DNA from: Chthoniobacterales bacterium
Lineage (GTDB): Bacteria > Verrucomicrobiota > Verrucomicrobiia > Chthoniobacterales > JACTMZ01
Length of the DNA stretch: 64,000 nucleotides
Direction of reading: 5' to 3'
NCBI GenBank assembly: GCA_018883245.1
Contig: VEQL01000003.1
Coordinates: forward strand, 1 to 64,000
Shown here: positions 34,273-43,526 of the stretch, in pieces
Layout: each line of letters opens with the position of its first letter
How positions within the stretch are numbered: the first letter of the stretch is position 1
Notes under the pieces: model-generated
Told to the model about the DNA's origin: nothing
Seen by the model: the letters and a program-made list of their open reading frames with translations, nothing else
Databases searched by the model: none
Translations under genes and position numbers: made by a program

Positions 34273-35790
34273 ATGAGTGCCGCAAAAACCGCTATCACGC
34301 CGACCCGCGCTGACAATTTTCCCGAGTGGTATCAGCAGGTCATCAAAGCCGCGGACCTCGCGGAAAACTCCGATGTGCGCGGATGCATGATCATCAAACC
34401 GTGGGGCTGGGGGATCTGGGAAAATGTCCAGCGGCAGCTCGATGCCATGTTCAAGGAGACCGGCCACGTCAACGCCTACTTCCCGCTCTTCATCCCGCTG
34501 AGTTTCCTTGAAAAAGAAGCCGAGCATGTCGAGGGCTTCGCCAAAGAGTGTGCCGTGGTCACGCACCACCGTTTGGAAGAAAAAGACGGGAAACTGGTGC
34601 CCGCCGGCGAACTTGCCGAGCCGCTCATCGTGCGTCCTACGTCGGAGACGATCATCGGCGCGGCCTACGCGCGCTGGGTGCAGTCGTATCGCGATCTTCC
34701 CGTGCTCATCAACCAGTGGGCCAACGTTGTCCGCTGGGAGATGCGTCCGCGTCTTTTCCTCCGCACCGCCGAGTTCCTCTGGCAGGAAGGGCACACCGCG
34801 CACGAGACGAGGGAAGAAGCTGTTGCGGAGACCGAAAAAATGCTGGGTGTTTACGAAGCCTTCGCGCGCGAGCATCTGGCGCTGCCGGTCTTCACCGGCG
34901 AAAAATCCGAGAGCGAGCGCTTCCCGGGAGCGGTCAACACGCTCTGCATCGAGGCGATGGTGCAGGATCGCAAGGCCATCCAAGCCGGCACTTCGCATTT
35001 TCTCGGACAGAACTTTTCCCGCGCGGCGGGCATCGAATTCGCCGCGCGCGACGGCAGCCAACAGCTGGCATGGACCACGAGTTGGGGGGTCAGCACGCGA
35101 CTTATCGGCACGCTCATTATGGCGCATTCCGACGACGACGGCCTGGTCCTTCCACCGCGCGTTGCGCCTTCGCAGATTGTCATCCTGCCGGTGCTTGCCA
35201 AGGAGGAGTCCCGCGCCGCCGTGCTCGAGGCGGCGGACAAGCTTGCCGCGCAGCTTCGCGCGCAGACCGCCTTCGGCGAGGCGGTGCGGGTCGAGATCGA
35301 CCGACGCGACGCCGGAGGCGGCGTGAAAAATTGGGATTGGATCAAAAAAGGCGTGCCGCTCCGCGTGGAAATCGGTCCGCGCGACATCGAGAAAGGCTCG
35401 GTGGCCGTCAGTCGTCGCGACCGCGGTCCGAAAGAAAAAGAGTTTCCTTCCGTTGCGGAATTTTTGGCGGGGGTTGGTGCACTTCTCGAATCCATGCAGG
35501 CAGGGTTGCTCGAACGCGCCACGAAGTTCCGCGACGAGCATACCAGGATCATCGATTCCGCCGGCGACTTCCGCGCATTCTTCACGCCCGCGAACCCGGC
35601 GCAGCCCGAGATCCACGGCGGGTTTGCGCTGGCCCATTGGGACGGCACGCGCGAGACGGAAGAAAAGATCAAGGACGAGTTGAAAGTCACCATCCGTTGC
35701 ATCCCGCGCGAAAAAGACCCGCAGCCGGGTGTCTGCCCGTTCTCCGGCAAGCCAAGCCGCCAGCGCGTCCTTTTCGCCAAAGCTTATTGA
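34273..35790 (+). CDS. proS: Prolyl-tRNA synthetase, archaeal/eukaryote-type
   Basis: A 505-residue class II synthetase that charges tRNA-Pro. The motif 2 region reads RWEMRPRLFLRTAEFLWQEGHTAH, the wording of the short ProS form lacking the bacterial editing insertion. The anticodon-binding domain begins near VAPSQIVILPVLAKEE. The C-terminal zinc-like domain (KVTIRCIPREKDPQPGVCPFSGKPS) ends in the Tyr typical of this class. The preceding TAGTAT hexamer (34253-34258) overlaps the M20 stop codon and may be a -10 element. The downstream secreted protein starts at its stop codon (TGATG). Confidence 0.96.
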   Translation: MSAAKTAITPTRADNFPEWYQQVIKAADLAENSDVRGCMIIKPWGWGIWENVQRQLDAMFKETGHVNAYFPLFIPLSFLEKEAEHVEGFAKECAVVTHHRLEEKDGKLVPAGELAEPLIVRPTSETIIGAAYARWVQSYRDLPVLINQWANVVRWEMRPRLFLRTAEFLWQEGHTAHETREEAVAETEKMLGVYEAFAREHLALPVFTGEKSESERFPGAVNTLCIEAMVQDRKAIQAGTSHFLGQNFSRAAGIEFAARDGSQQLAWTTSWGVSTRLIGTLIMAHSDDDGLVLPPRVAPSQIVILPVLAKEESRAAVLEAADKLAAQLRAQTAFGEAVRVEIDRRDAGGGVKNWDWIKKGVPLRVEIGPRDIEKGSVAVSRRDRGPKEKEFPSVAEFLAGVGALLESMQAGLLERATKFRDEHTRIIDSAGDFRAFFTPANPAQPEIHGGFALAHWDGTRETEEKIKDELKVTIRCIPREKDPQPGVCPFSGKPSRQRVLFAKAY

Positions 35791-36659
35791 TGCGAGGACT
35801 TGTCCGCATAACCGCGCTTCTGCTTTTGGCGGCCGCGCCCGCCGGGGCGCAATGGCCGTGGCAAGTCCTCTACAGTCTCAAACCGGTCGGGACGATCAGT
35901 CCCTCGCTCGTCACCGAGTGTTCGGGTCTGGTGCAGAGCCTGCGCTACGGCGGCGTTTTCTGGGTCCATGGTGATTCCGGATGCGGGGCGCGGATCGTGC
36001 CCGTCGCTCTCAACGGGAAGCTGGCGCGCGGTTGGCAGGGACCGGTGACCATCGAAGGCTGCAAGAATTACGACTGGGAGGACATCGCCCTCGACGAAAA
36101 GGGCAACCTGATCATCGCGGACATCGGAAACAACAGCGGCAAGCGCAAGCAACTGATGTTGCATTTTGTCCGCGAACCGAAGCCCGGCGCGAAAACGGTG
36201 CGGCCGGATCGCACCTTGCGCGTGCATTACGAAGACCAAAAAGCGCCGTCACCGGATTACGATTGCGAGGCGGTCTTTTGCGCCGGCGGACACATCTATT
36301 GCCTGACCAAACGCCGCAGCGACACGCGGACGTTCCTCTACCGCCTGTCGGGCGATTCGACCCGGTCGTCCAACGCGTTGCGCTTCGTGGACTCGTTCGA
36401 CGTCGGGGGCATGGTGACCGCCGCCGATGTTTCACCGGACGGAAAACATGTGGCCGTGCTCACTTACTCGACCGTTTGGATCTTCGGCTACGATCCTGAT
36501 TCGGGAAGTATTTTCCGGGGGAGCGTGAGGAAAATGCCCATTTTCGCCTGGCAGGCGGAAGGGGTGGCTTTCGACGGCAACGATGCTCTGGTTTTGTTGA
36601 ACGAGGACGGCAAACTCTATCGCGTGACGTTGGCCGAGTTCCGGACGGTGGGGCCCTGA
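35790..36659 (+). CDS. Secreted protein of unknown function, beta-propeller-like
   Basis: A 289-residue protein with a signal peptide ([21 protein letters not shown]). The mature chain contains repeated blade-like phrases: [68 protein letters not shown] and [24 protein letters not shown]. These suggest a small beta-propeller. Such proteins are often lactonase-like, phytase-like or structural, but I could not assign one. It has four cysteines in the mature part (CSG, GCG, GCK, DCEAVFC) that could form disulfides. The ATG overlaps the proS stop by one base. Confidence 0.7.
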   Translation: MRGLVRITALLLLAAAPAGAQWPWQVLYSLKPVGTISPSLVTECSGLVQSLRYGGVFWVHGDSGCGARIVPVALNGKLARGWQGPVTIEGCKNYDWEDIALDEKGNLIIADIGNNSGKRKQLMLHFVREPKPGAKTVRPDRTLRVHYEDQKAPSPDYDCEAVFCAGGHIYCLTKRRSDTRTFLYRLSGDSTRSSNALRFVDSFDVGGMVTAADVSPDGKHVAVLTYSTVWIFGYDPDSGSIFRGSVRKMPIFAWQAEGVAFDGNDALVLLNEDGKLYRVTLAEFRTVGP

Positions 36660-36663
36660 GTGT

Positions 36664-36692
36664 TTGCCCGCGACCTTCCTCTCGTGCATAAA
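36664..36692 (+). promoter_or_regulatory. Sigma-70-like promoter abutting the M29 peptidase gene
   Basis: TTGCCC (36664-36669), a 17-base spacer and CATAAA (36687-36692) end 7 bases before ATG 36700. The expected transcript starts at the start codon or one base away. The -35 starts 4 bases after the previous stop. Confidence 0.45.
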
Positions 36693-36699
36693 TCCGGCC

Positions 36700-37812
36700 A
36701 TGACTGACGCGCGTTTCGACGAACTGGCCACCGTGCTGGTCAAGCATTCCACGGCCCTCAAGCCCGGCGACAAAGTCCTCATCGAGGTCTCGGATGTTCC
36801 CGACGGCATGGTGGTCGCCTTGATCCGCGCGGCACGCAAAGCCAAGGCCCTGCCTTTTGTGCAACTCCAGCACAGCCGCGTGGCGAGGGAAATGGCCATT
36901 GGTGCGGCCCAGGAACAGATTTCCGTGGCGGCCGAGATCGATCTGGCGCGGATCAAAAAAATGGATGCCTACATCGCCATCCGCGGCAGCGACAACGCCA
37001 CCGAAATGAGTGATGTGCCGGCGGACAAAATGAAAATGATCGCCGCGACGATGCGTCCGGTGATGAACCACCGCATCAACAAGACGCGCTGGGTTGTCCT
37101 GCGCTGGCCATCGCCATCAATGGCCCAGCAGGCGCAAATGAGCACCGAGGCCTTCGAGGATTATTACTTCCGTGTCTGCACGGTCGATTACGCGAAAATG
37201 CGCAAAGGCATGGAGACGCTGAAGGCGCTGATGGATTCCACCGACCGCGTGCACATCAAGGGGCCCGACACCGACCTGCGGTTCAGCATCAAGGGCATCG
37301 GTTCGGTCATCTGCGGCGGTGACCGCAACATTCCCGACGGCGAGGTTTTCACCGCGCCGGTCAAGCGGAGCGTCGAAGGTTGCGTGCATTTCAATGCGGC
37401 GAGCATTTACCACGGGACGGTGTTCGACGATGTGCGCCTCGAATTCAAACACGGGCGCATCATCGGGGCGACGGCGGGTCGCAATACGGCCAAGCTCAAC
37501 TCGATTTTGGACTCCGATGCCGGCGCACGCTATATCGGCGAATTTTCCCTCGGCTTCAACCCGCACATTCTCCACCCGATCCGCGACATCCTTTTCGACG
37601 AGAAGATCGCCGGCTCGTTCCATTTCACGCCCGGGCAAGCCTACGAGGTTGGCGGCAACGGCAACCGCAGCCAGGTCCACTGGGACATGGTCTGCATCCA
37701 GCGCTCCGACTACGGCGGCGGCGAGGTGTGGTTCGACGGAAAGCTTGTGCGCAAAGACGGAATCTTCGTCCTTCCCGAGTTGAAATCGCTCAATCCCGAG
37801 CGCGCGAAATAG
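36700..37812 (+). CDS. M29-family (thermophilic-type) aminopeptidase
   Basis: A 370-residue metallopeptidase of the AmpS/PepS type, which removes N-terminal residues from peptides. Recognisable features are the N-terminal [27 protein letters not shown] block and the central TDLRFSIKG with [15 protein letters not shown], which is the metal-binding block with its Glu. FSLGFNPHI and [27 protein letters not shown], which hold further metal ligands, follow. The ATG chosen gives [14 protein letters not shown] and sits just after the promoter. An upstream in-frame ATG at 36664 is less likely because it would lie within the -35 element. It converges on rarA. Confidence 0.88.
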   Translation: MTDARFDELATVLVKHSTALKPGDKVLIEVSDVPDGMVVALIRAARKAKALPFVQLQHSRVAREMAIGAAQEQISVAAEIDLARIKKMDAYIAIRGSDNATEMSDVPADKMKMIAATMRPVMNHRINKTRWVVLRWPSPSMAQQAQMSTEAFEDYYFRVCTVDYAKMRKGMETLKALMDSTDRVHIKGPDTDLRFSIKGIGSVICGGDRNIPDGEVFTAPVKRSVEGCVHFNAASIYHGTVFDDVRLEFKHGRIIGATAGRNTAKLNSILDSDAGARYIGEFSLGFNPHILHPIRDILFDEKIAGSFHFTPGQAYEVGGNGNRSQVHWDMVCIQRSDYGGGEVWFDGKLVRKDGIFVLPELKSLNPERAK

Positions 37813-37830
37813 CCGGCCGGCGCCCGGTTG

Positions 37831-39171
37831 CTATCTCTGCGCCGCCTCGAACAGCGAACGCCAGTGTGCGAGGCGCTCGGCGATGCGCTTTTCCTCGCCG
37901 CGATCGGTGGGTTGGTAGAAAACGCGACCCTCGGGAAGATAGGCTTGGGGAACGTAGGCATCCGGAAAATCGTGCGAATATTTGTAGCCCTTGCCGTGGC
38001 CGAGCTTTTCCGCACCCTTGTAATGCTTGTCGCGCAAATGCTCCGGCACCGCGAGTGTCCGTCCCTTCTGAAGATCCGATTGCGCGGCCATCAGACCCAT
38101 GTAGGCCGTGTTGCTCTTCGGAGCGGTAGCCAGATAGACCGTCGCGTGGGCGAGCGGAATCTGGGCCTCGGGGAGTCCGACGAACTCGCAGGCCTGTTGC
38201 GCGGCCACCGCGACGAGGAGTCCGCGCGAATCCGCCAACCCGATATCCTCGCTCGCGGCGATCACAAGCCTCCGTGCGATGAATCGGATGTCTTCGCCGG
38301 CGTGCAGCATTTTCGCGAGCCAGTAAAGCGCGGCATCGGGATCGCTGCCGCGGATGCTCTTGATGAACGCGCTGATTGTGTCGTAGTGCGCGTCGTCCTT
38401 CGCGTCGTAGACCACGGCTTTGCGCTGGATGCTTTCCTCGAGGACTTGGCGGGTGAGGTGGATCGCTCCGGACTTGTCCGTTCCGGTCGTGAGCGCCGCG
38501 AGTTCGAGCGCGTTGAGGCAGCGCCGAGCGTCGCCGTCGCAGATCTCCGCAAGGTGTGCGGCGGCGTCCTCATCGAGGCGGATGTTTTTCCCGCCCAAGC
38601 CGCGCTCCGGATCGGCGAGGGCGCGGTCCATCAACAACCGCAGGTCGGCGGCGGAAAGAGGCCGAAGCTCGAAAACCAGAGAGCGCGAAACGAGCGGGCT
38701 GTTGACGTAAAAGAACGGGTTCATCGTCGTGGCGCCGATGAGTCGCACGGTGCCGCGTTCGACATCCGGCAGAAGAACATCCTGCTGGGCTTTGTTGAAC
38801 CGGTGGATCTCGTCGATGAAAAGAATGGTCCGCGTCCCGTCGCGCGACAGGCGCAGCGCTGCCGCGGCCATGACCTTGCGAAGGTCGGCGACCGTGCTTT
38901 CCACGCCGCTCAACCTCTCGAACCGGGCATTGGTCGTGCGCGCAATGATTTCGGCAAGGCTTGTCTTGCCGGTTCCCGGAGGACCGTAGAGCACGATGGA
39001 CGAAAACCGGTCGGCCTCGATGGCCCGGCGTAGCAGTTTCCCGTGTCCGAGGATGTGCTCTTGGCCGGCGTATTCTTCGAGCGATCGCGGACGCATCCGC
39101 TCGGCGAGCGGGGCGTGGGCGGGGATGCCGGCGGGCGCGGATTCCACGAAAAGGTCGTCGTTCGGCACCAT
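37831..39171 (-). CDS. rarA: Replication-associated recombination protein A (RarA/MgsA)
   Basis: A 446-residue AAA+ ATPase related to clamp loaders that acts at stalled replication forks. RMRPRSLEEYAGQEHILG opens the family core. Walker A is GPPGTGKTS, Walker B is LFIDEIHRFNKAQQD, and sensor 1 is LIGATTMNPFFYVNS. The C-terminal half (AFIKSIRGSDPDAALYWLAKML, then GDFPDAYVPQAYLPE-like wording) is the tetramerisation domain. A TAAATT hexamer ends 6 bases before the start codon on its strand, as in several other genes here. It diverges from proA with 52 bases between start codons. Confidence 0.96.
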   Translation of the reverse strand: MVPNDDLFVESAPAGIPAHAPLAERMRPRSLEEYAGQEHILGHGKLLRRAIEADRFSSIVLYGPPGTGKTSLAEIIARTTNARFERLSGVESTVADLRKVMAAAALRLSRDGTRTILFIDEIHRFNKAQQDVLLPDVERGTVRLIGATTMNPFFYVNSPLVSRSLVFELRPLSAADLRLLMDRALADPERGLGGKNIRLDEDAAAHLAEICDGDARRCLNALELAALTTGTDKSGAIHLTRQVLEESIQRKAVVYDAKDDAHYDTISAFIKSIRGSDPDAALYWLAKMLHAGEDIRFIARRLVIAASEDIGLADSRGLLVAVAAQQACEFVGLPEAQIPLAHATVYLATAPKSNTAYMGLMAAQSDLQKGRTLAVPEHLRDKHYKGAEKLGHGKGYKYSHDFPDAYVPQAYLPEGRVFYQPTDRGEEKRIAERLAHWRSLFEAAQR

Positions 39172-39185
39172 GCCGCCAATTTAGC

Positions 39186-39215
39186 TTGGACGCGCGGCGG
39201 CGCGAGGCGGATATT
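39186..39215 (+). promoter_or_regulatory. Sigma-70-like promoter abutting proA
   Basis: TTGGAC (39186-39191), an 18-base spacer and GATATT (39210-39215) end 8 bases before ATG 39224. A leader of 2 bases or fewer is predicted. It shares the 52-base gap with the rarA promoter on the other strand. Confidence 0.4.
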
Positions 39216-39223
39216 GCAGGTCT

Positions 39224-40492
39224 ATGGCCGTTCCGGATCTCGCGCAGCAAATCGAGCAACTCGGCAAAAAAGCCCGCACCGCGGCCCGCTCGCTGGCCTT
39301 GTGTTCCAAGGACCAGAAAAACGCCGCGCTCATGGCCATGGCCGACGCCATGGAGGCGGCGGAAGCCGGCATCCTCGCGGCGAACGCCAAAGATTTGGAT
39401 GCGGCGCCCGGCTACGGACTGAACGCGGCGGCGATCGATCGCCTTCGTCTCACGCCCGAGCGCATACGCGCGATGGCCAAGGGCGTGCGCGAGGTTGCAC
39501 TTTTGCCCGATCCGGTCGGCGAAATCATCCGCGAGTGGACGCGCCCCAACGGTCTCAAGATCACCAAGATCCGCGTGCCCATCGGCGTGGTCGGCATCAT
39601 TTACGAATCACGTCCTAACGTGACCGCCGATGCGGCGGTGCTCTGCCTCAAGTCCGGCAACGCGTGCATTCTCCGCGGCGGGAAGGAGTCGATTTATTCC
39701 AACCTGGCCATCGCCCAAGCACTCTCGGCCGGTGCGGTCAACTCGGGGCTCTCCGCCGATGTTATACAGCTGGTGCCTTTCACCGACCGGGACGGTGTGC
39801 GACTGCTGGCGCAGATGGACCGCTATCTTGATGTGATTGTTCCGCGGGGTGGCCATGCCCTCATCGAGGCCGTGGTGCAGCATGCGCGCATGCCCGTGAT
39901 CAAGCACTACCATGGAGTGTGTCACGTGTTCGTGGACAAATCCGCCGACCTCGGCATGGCGGAGAAAATCGTCATCAACGCGAAATGCCAGCGGCCCGGC
40001 GTCTGCAACGCGATGGAAACCCTGCTCGTTCACCGCGATATCGCGGAAAAGTTTTTGCCTTCGATCGCGCGGGCTTTGAAAGACAAGGGCGTCGAGCTGC
40101 GCGGCGATGCACGCACCTTGGAGGTTCTGGGTAGCGGCGTGAAACCCGCCACCGAAGGGGACTGGACGGCGGAATACCTCGATCTGATCCTCAGCATCCG
40201 CGTTGTGGATTCGCTCGGGGATGCCATCGATCACATCGAGCAATACGGATCGCATCACACCGACTCGATCGTGACATCCGACGAGGCGGCGGCGCGTCGG
40301 TTCCTCGCGGCTGTCGATTCGGCGACCGTCCTGTGGAACGCTTCGACGCGTTTCAGCGACGGCGGCGAATTCGGATTCGGCGCGGAAATCGGCATCAGCA
40401 CGGACAAGTTGCACGCGCGCGGCCCGATGGGTTTGGAGGAGTTGACGACATACAAGTATCTCGTCACCGGCAACGGCCAGGTGCGCGGCTGA
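39224..40492 (+). CDS. proA: Gamma-glutamyl phosphate reductase
   Basis: A 422-residue enzyme that reduces glutamyl 5-phosphate with NADPH to glutamate semialdehyde, the second step of proline synthesis. KVPIGVVGIIYESRPNVT and CLKSGNACILRGGKE mark the nucleotide-binding part. The catalytic cysteine lies in KCQRPGVCNAMETLLVH. The C-terminal ARGPMGLEELTTYKYLVTGNGQVR is the usual ending. The acylphosphatase gene follows after 3 bases. The glutamate kinase gene (proB) is not adjacent. Confidence 0.97.
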   Translation: MAVPDLAQQIEQLGKKARTAARSLALCSKDQKNAALMAMADAMEAAEAGILAANAKDLDAAPGYGLNAAAIDRLRLTPERIRAMAKGVREVALLPDPVGEIIREWTRPNGLKITKIRVPIGVVGIIYESRPNVTADAAVLCLKSGNACILRGGKESIYSNLAIAQALSAGAVNSGLSADVIQLVPFTDRDGVRLLAQMDRYLDVIVPRGGHALIEAVVQHARMPVIKHYHGVCHVFVDKSADLGMAEKIVINAKCQRPGVCNAMETLLVHRDIAEKFLPSIARALKDKGVELRGDARTLEVLGSGVKPATEGDWTAEYLDLILSIRVVDSLGDAIDHIEQYGSHHTDSIVTSDEAAARRFLAAVDSATVLWNASTRFSDGGEFGFGAEIGISTDKLHARGPMGLEELTTYKYLVTGNGQVRG

Positions 40493-40495
40493 GCG

Positions 40496-40771
40496 ATGGC
40501 GAAGACCGTCCAGGTTTTTTACGAGGGGCGCGTGCAGGGCGTGGGGTTCCGCTACGCCGCGCGCCGCGTGGCCGCGGGATTCGACGTGGCCGGCTATGTG
40601 CGCAATCTGCCGGACGGACGCGTGGAATTGGTGGCCTCCGGGGACGCAGGCGAAGTGGAAGATTTCTTGCAGGCCTTGCGCGACAGCGAGTTGGCCGGTC
40701 ATATTGACGGGGAGGCTTCGGCGGACATTCCCAAGCCCGTTGCCCTCCGCGGTTTTGAAATTCGTCCATGA
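40496..40771 (+). CDS. acyP: Acylphosphatase
   Basis: A 91-residue protein that hydrolyses carboxyl-phosphate bonds. GRVQGVGFRYAARRVA contains the phosphate-binding loop and the catalytic arginine. VRNLPDGRVELVASG supplies the catalytic asparagine. It sits between proA and an ABC ATPase and overlaps the latter by four bases (ATGA). The placement right after an enzyme that uses an acyl phosphate may be chance. Confidence 0.93.
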   Translation: MAKTVQVFYEGRVQGVGFRYAARRVAAGFDVAGYVRNLPDGRVELVASGDAGEVEDFLQALRDSELAGHIDGEASADIPKPVALRGFEIRP

Positions 40772-41643
40772 ACAGATTTCCGGTCGAGATTGATCATCTG
40801 ACAAAGGTCTTCAAAGTGCCGATGCGGCGCGATCGCGTGGTGGCGGTCAGGGATCTTTCGCTGCGTGTGGAGCCCGGCGAGGTTTACGGCCTGCTCGGGC
40901 CGAACGGCTCCGGCAAAAGCACGACGCTCAAGATCGTCCTGGGTCTCATTTCCCCCACGCGCGGCCGGACGAAAGTTTTCGGTGAAGACAGTGCCCTCGT
41001 GCGCAGCCGCAGGGACGTGGGTTTTCTTCCGGAGAACCCGTATTTCTACAAGTTCCTCACCGGAGCGGAAACCGTGAGATTTTTCGGAAAACTCAGCGGT
41101 CTCGGTGCGCGGGAACTCGAGCCGAGGATCCGCGAGCTTCTCGAGCTTGTCGGGCTGACCGAGGCCGCGGACCGCCGCGTCGGTTCTTACTCCAAGGGAA
41201 TGTTGCAGCGCATCGGTCTGGCGCAGGCTTTGGTGCAGGATCCGGGATTGCTCGTGCTCGATGAGCCGACGGCCGGTGTCGATCCGGTCGGTTCGCGCGA
41301 AATCCGGGATCTGATCCTTGCGCTCAGGAAGCGCGGCAAGACCATCCTTCTCTGCTCGCACCTGCTCTCCCAAGTGCAGGAGATTTGCGATCGTGTCGGC
41401 ATTCTAGCCCGGGGAACTCTCGTTCGGGAGGGGCGGGTCGATGACCTGCTTTCCGTGCGCGATCGCGAGGAGTTTGTGCTCGAGAAAACCTCGCCGGAGA
41501 AAATGGCGGCGCTGCGCCGGGCGGCGGAGGATCTCGGGCTCAAAGTGGTGTGGAGCGGGCGTCCCCAGACAACCCTGGAAAATCTTTTTCTCGAAGCCAT
41601 CGAACCCGGGCAGTCGGCCGACGCCGGCACCGGGATGAATTGA
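40768..41643 (+). CDS. ABC transporter ATP-binding protein without an adjacent permease
   Basis: A 291-residue ATPase with Walker A GPNGSGKST, a Q-loop region followed by FLPENPYFYKFLT, signature SYSKGMLQRIGLAQAL, Walker B LLVLDEPTAGVD, and the switch LLCSHLLSQVQEICDRVG. The signature reads SYSKGM where most ABC proteins have LSGGQ, a form seen in the YhaQ/NatA/CcmA-like ABC-2 class. Its C-terminal ~80 residues make an extra domain. The gene ends four bases from tpiA on the opposite strand, and no permease is encoded nearby. The partner must lie elsewhere, or it acts without one. Confidence 0.88.
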   Translation: MNRFPVEIDHLTKVFKVPMRRDRVVAVRDLSLRVEPGEVYGLLGPNGSGKSTTLKIVLGLISPTRGRTKVFGEDSALVRSRRDVGFLPENPYFYKFLTGAETVRFFGKLSGLGARELEPRIRELLELVGLTEAADRRVGSYSKGMLQRIGLAQALVQDPGLLVLDEPTAGVDPVGSREIRDLILALRKRGKTILLCSHLLSQVQEICDRVGILARGTLVREGRVDDLLSVRDREEFVLEKTSPEKMAALRRAAEDLGLKVVWSGRPQTTLENLFLEAIEPGQSADAGTGMN

Positions 41644-41646
41644 CGG

Positions 41647-42411
41647 CTAAGAGCGCGCCGAAGCCTTGACGATCTTGGCGAAGCTGCGCGGGTCGAGACT
41701 GGCGCCGCCGACGAGCGCGCCATCGATGTCCGCCTGATGAAGAAGCTCTTTGGCGTTATCCGGTTTGACGCTGCCGCCGTATTGGATGCGGACCTTGGCC
41801 GCAGTGGGGGCGTCGAACATTTCCGCGAGGGTTTTGCGGATGAACGCATGGGCTTCCTGCGCCTGCTCGGGCGTGGCGGTGCGGCCGGTGCCGATGGCCC
41901 ACACGGGCTCGTAAGCGATGACGGTGTCGAGCATCTGGTCGGTGTCGAGACCTGCGAGGCTTCCCTTGAGCTGCTTGGCGAGCACCTCGTGGTGCTTGCC
42001 GGCGTCGCGCTCGGCGAGGGTTTCGCCGACGCAGAGGATCGGTCGGAGGCTCGCAGCGTGCGCGGCCTTGACCTTTTTGTTCACGATCTCGTCGGTCTCG
42101 CCGAAGATGGTCCGTCGCTCGCTGTGCCCCAGCACGACGTAGCGGGTGAAAAATTCGCGTAGCATGGCGGCGCTGACCTCGCCGGTGAATGCGCCCGAAG
42201 CTTCGTGCCACATGTTCTGCGCTCCGAGGGTGATGCCGGGTGTCTCGGAGATGATTTCGCTCAGGCGCGGCAAAGCGGTGAATGGCGGGACGATGACCAC
42301 ATCGGTTCCCTCGAAATGCTTCAGCTCCAGAGCGAGGTCTTCCATGAAGGAAGCGGCCTCGGCCGAAGTCATGTTCATCTTCCAGTTCGCGGCGATAATC
42401 TTTTTACGCAT
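41647..42411 (-). CDS. tpiA: Triosephosphate isomerase
   Basis: A 254-residue TIM-barrel enzyme that interconverts dihydroxyacetone phosphate and glyceraldehyde 3-phosphate. The start AANWKMN holds the catalytic lysine region. VLGHSERR has the catalytic His. YEPVWAIGTG has the catalytic Glu. RIQYGGSVKP and DGALVGGASL close the phosphate site. ATG 42411 gives the family N-terminus (MRKKIIAANWKM). A 14-codon extension is possible but unlikely. It is the last gene of the metF-zwf-opcA-tpiA run, 64 bases after opcA. Confidence 0.97.
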   Translation of the reverse strand: MRKKIIAANWKMNMTSAEAASFMEDLALELKHFEGTDVVIVPPFTALPRLSEIISETPGITLGAQNMWHEASGAFTGEVSAAMLREFFTRYVVLGHSERRTIFGETDEIVNKKVKAAHAASLRPILCVGETLAERDAGKHHEVLAKQLKGSLAGLDTDQMLDTVIAYEPVWAIGTGRTATPEQAQEAHAFIRKTLAEMFDAPTAAKVRIQYGGSVKPDNAKELLHQADIDGALVGGASLDPRSFAKIVKASARS

Positions 42412-42475
42412 AAATCGAACCTGTATTCTGCTCCTGCGCAGCGCTGCTGACAAGCACCGGCAGCACGCGCACCGG

Positions 42476-43525
42476 TCAAAGCAGCGGCTCGATTGCTTTG
42501 ATCGCCGGCCAGAACAGGGGATGCCGGCTGTCCCTGCTCAGCTCCGAAAGCAAAATATCCGCGGTTTTTTCCCGGCCGGCGGGCATCATCTGGGCCACCG
42601 GTTCCTGCCCGGCGCAGGCGAATTCCGCGAGATAAAAGTCCCCGGCGGCTTCGCGGCGCACCGTGGCCCGCGCATCGCCCATGTCGAGTTCCACCGCGGC
42701 AACGCAGGCTCCAGCGTCCGCCTGTTCGCGAAGTTGGAAGCCGGCCTCGCCGCCGTCCGGTCGGAGGAAAGAATCGCCCCCGGGGGAGAGTTGCCATCCG
42801 AGGCGACTCGCTATCCAGCCGAGGAGTTCCAGCGCCGTCACGCGCGCGCCGATTGCGTGGCAGATGTCGATATGTCGGAGACTGGCGATGCGGCCGCATG
42901 CGCCGGGCAGATCGAAAATGTGTGCCAGCGCGTAGCGCAGGTGAAACAACCGCGTCCAATTCAGGTCGCAAAGCGCGCGCCGTCCGCGGCCCATGTTCGC
43001 TATTTCGCCGAGGATGGCGAATTGCTCCGCCGCATCCATCCACGAGTTGCTGTCCACAATCAAACGGTCCACCCAGGTCCACAGTTGCGGTTCCGGCGCC
43101 GGGTGCAACTCTCCTTGCCACCAAAGGTAAAGCGGAAGGTCCGAGTCAAGATGGGAAAAAACGATGCTCGGCAGGCGCCCAGCCGCCGGACCGTCGAGCT
43201 TGAAGGTGATTTGCTCCGAACAAATTTCTTTTTTCCCCGCTTCCCGCAGGTGGCAGTGCGCGGTGATCCACGCTTGGATGCCGTTGTCTTTTTTTCGCGG
43301 GTCGGCCTGCACGAGCAGAGCGCGGAAAGCGTGGTCCGCGGCGATTTCGGCTAGCAGCGGCGTGTTCCCGGCGATGGCGTCCGCGGCTTCGCTGTAGATC
43401 ACGAGGTTGACGAGCGAGGCGCGCACTTTGCCGGCGTCGGATTGTTCCCATAGCCGTCCGAGTTGCCGGTCGATGTCCCCGACCTCGACCGCAATGCCGG
43501 GGGAGATGGACAGTTTGCCGCTCAT
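42476..43525 (-). CDS. opcA: Glucose-6-phosphate dehydrogenase assembly protein OpcA
   Basis: A 349-residue protein. The wording LWEQSDAGKVRASLVNLVIYSEA, the central LPSIVFSHLDSDLPLYLWWQGE, and DRLIVDSNSWMD match the OpcA family. OpcA allosterically activates and helps assemble glucose-6-phosphate dehydrogenase. It starts one base after the stop of zwf on the same strand, so it is made alongside its partner. The family is best known from cyanobacteria and actinobacteria. Confidence 0.9.
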   Translation of the reverse strand: MSGKLSISPGIAVEVGDIDRQLGRLWEQSDAGKVRASLVNLVIYSEAADAIAGNTPLLAEIAADHAFRALLVQADPRKKDNGIQAWITAHCHLREAGKKEICSEQITFKLDGPAAGRLPSIVFSHLDSDLPLYLWWQGELHPAPEPQLWTWVDRLIVDSNSWMDAAEQFAILGEIANMGRGRRALCDLNWTRLFHLRYALAHIFDLPGACGRIASLRHIDICHAIGARVTALELLGWIASRLGWQLSPGGDSFLRPDGGEAGFQLREQADAGACVAAVELDMGDARATVRREAAGDFYLAEFACAGQEPVAQMMPAGREKTADILLSELSRDSRHPLFWPAIKAIEPLL

Positions 43526-43526
43526 C

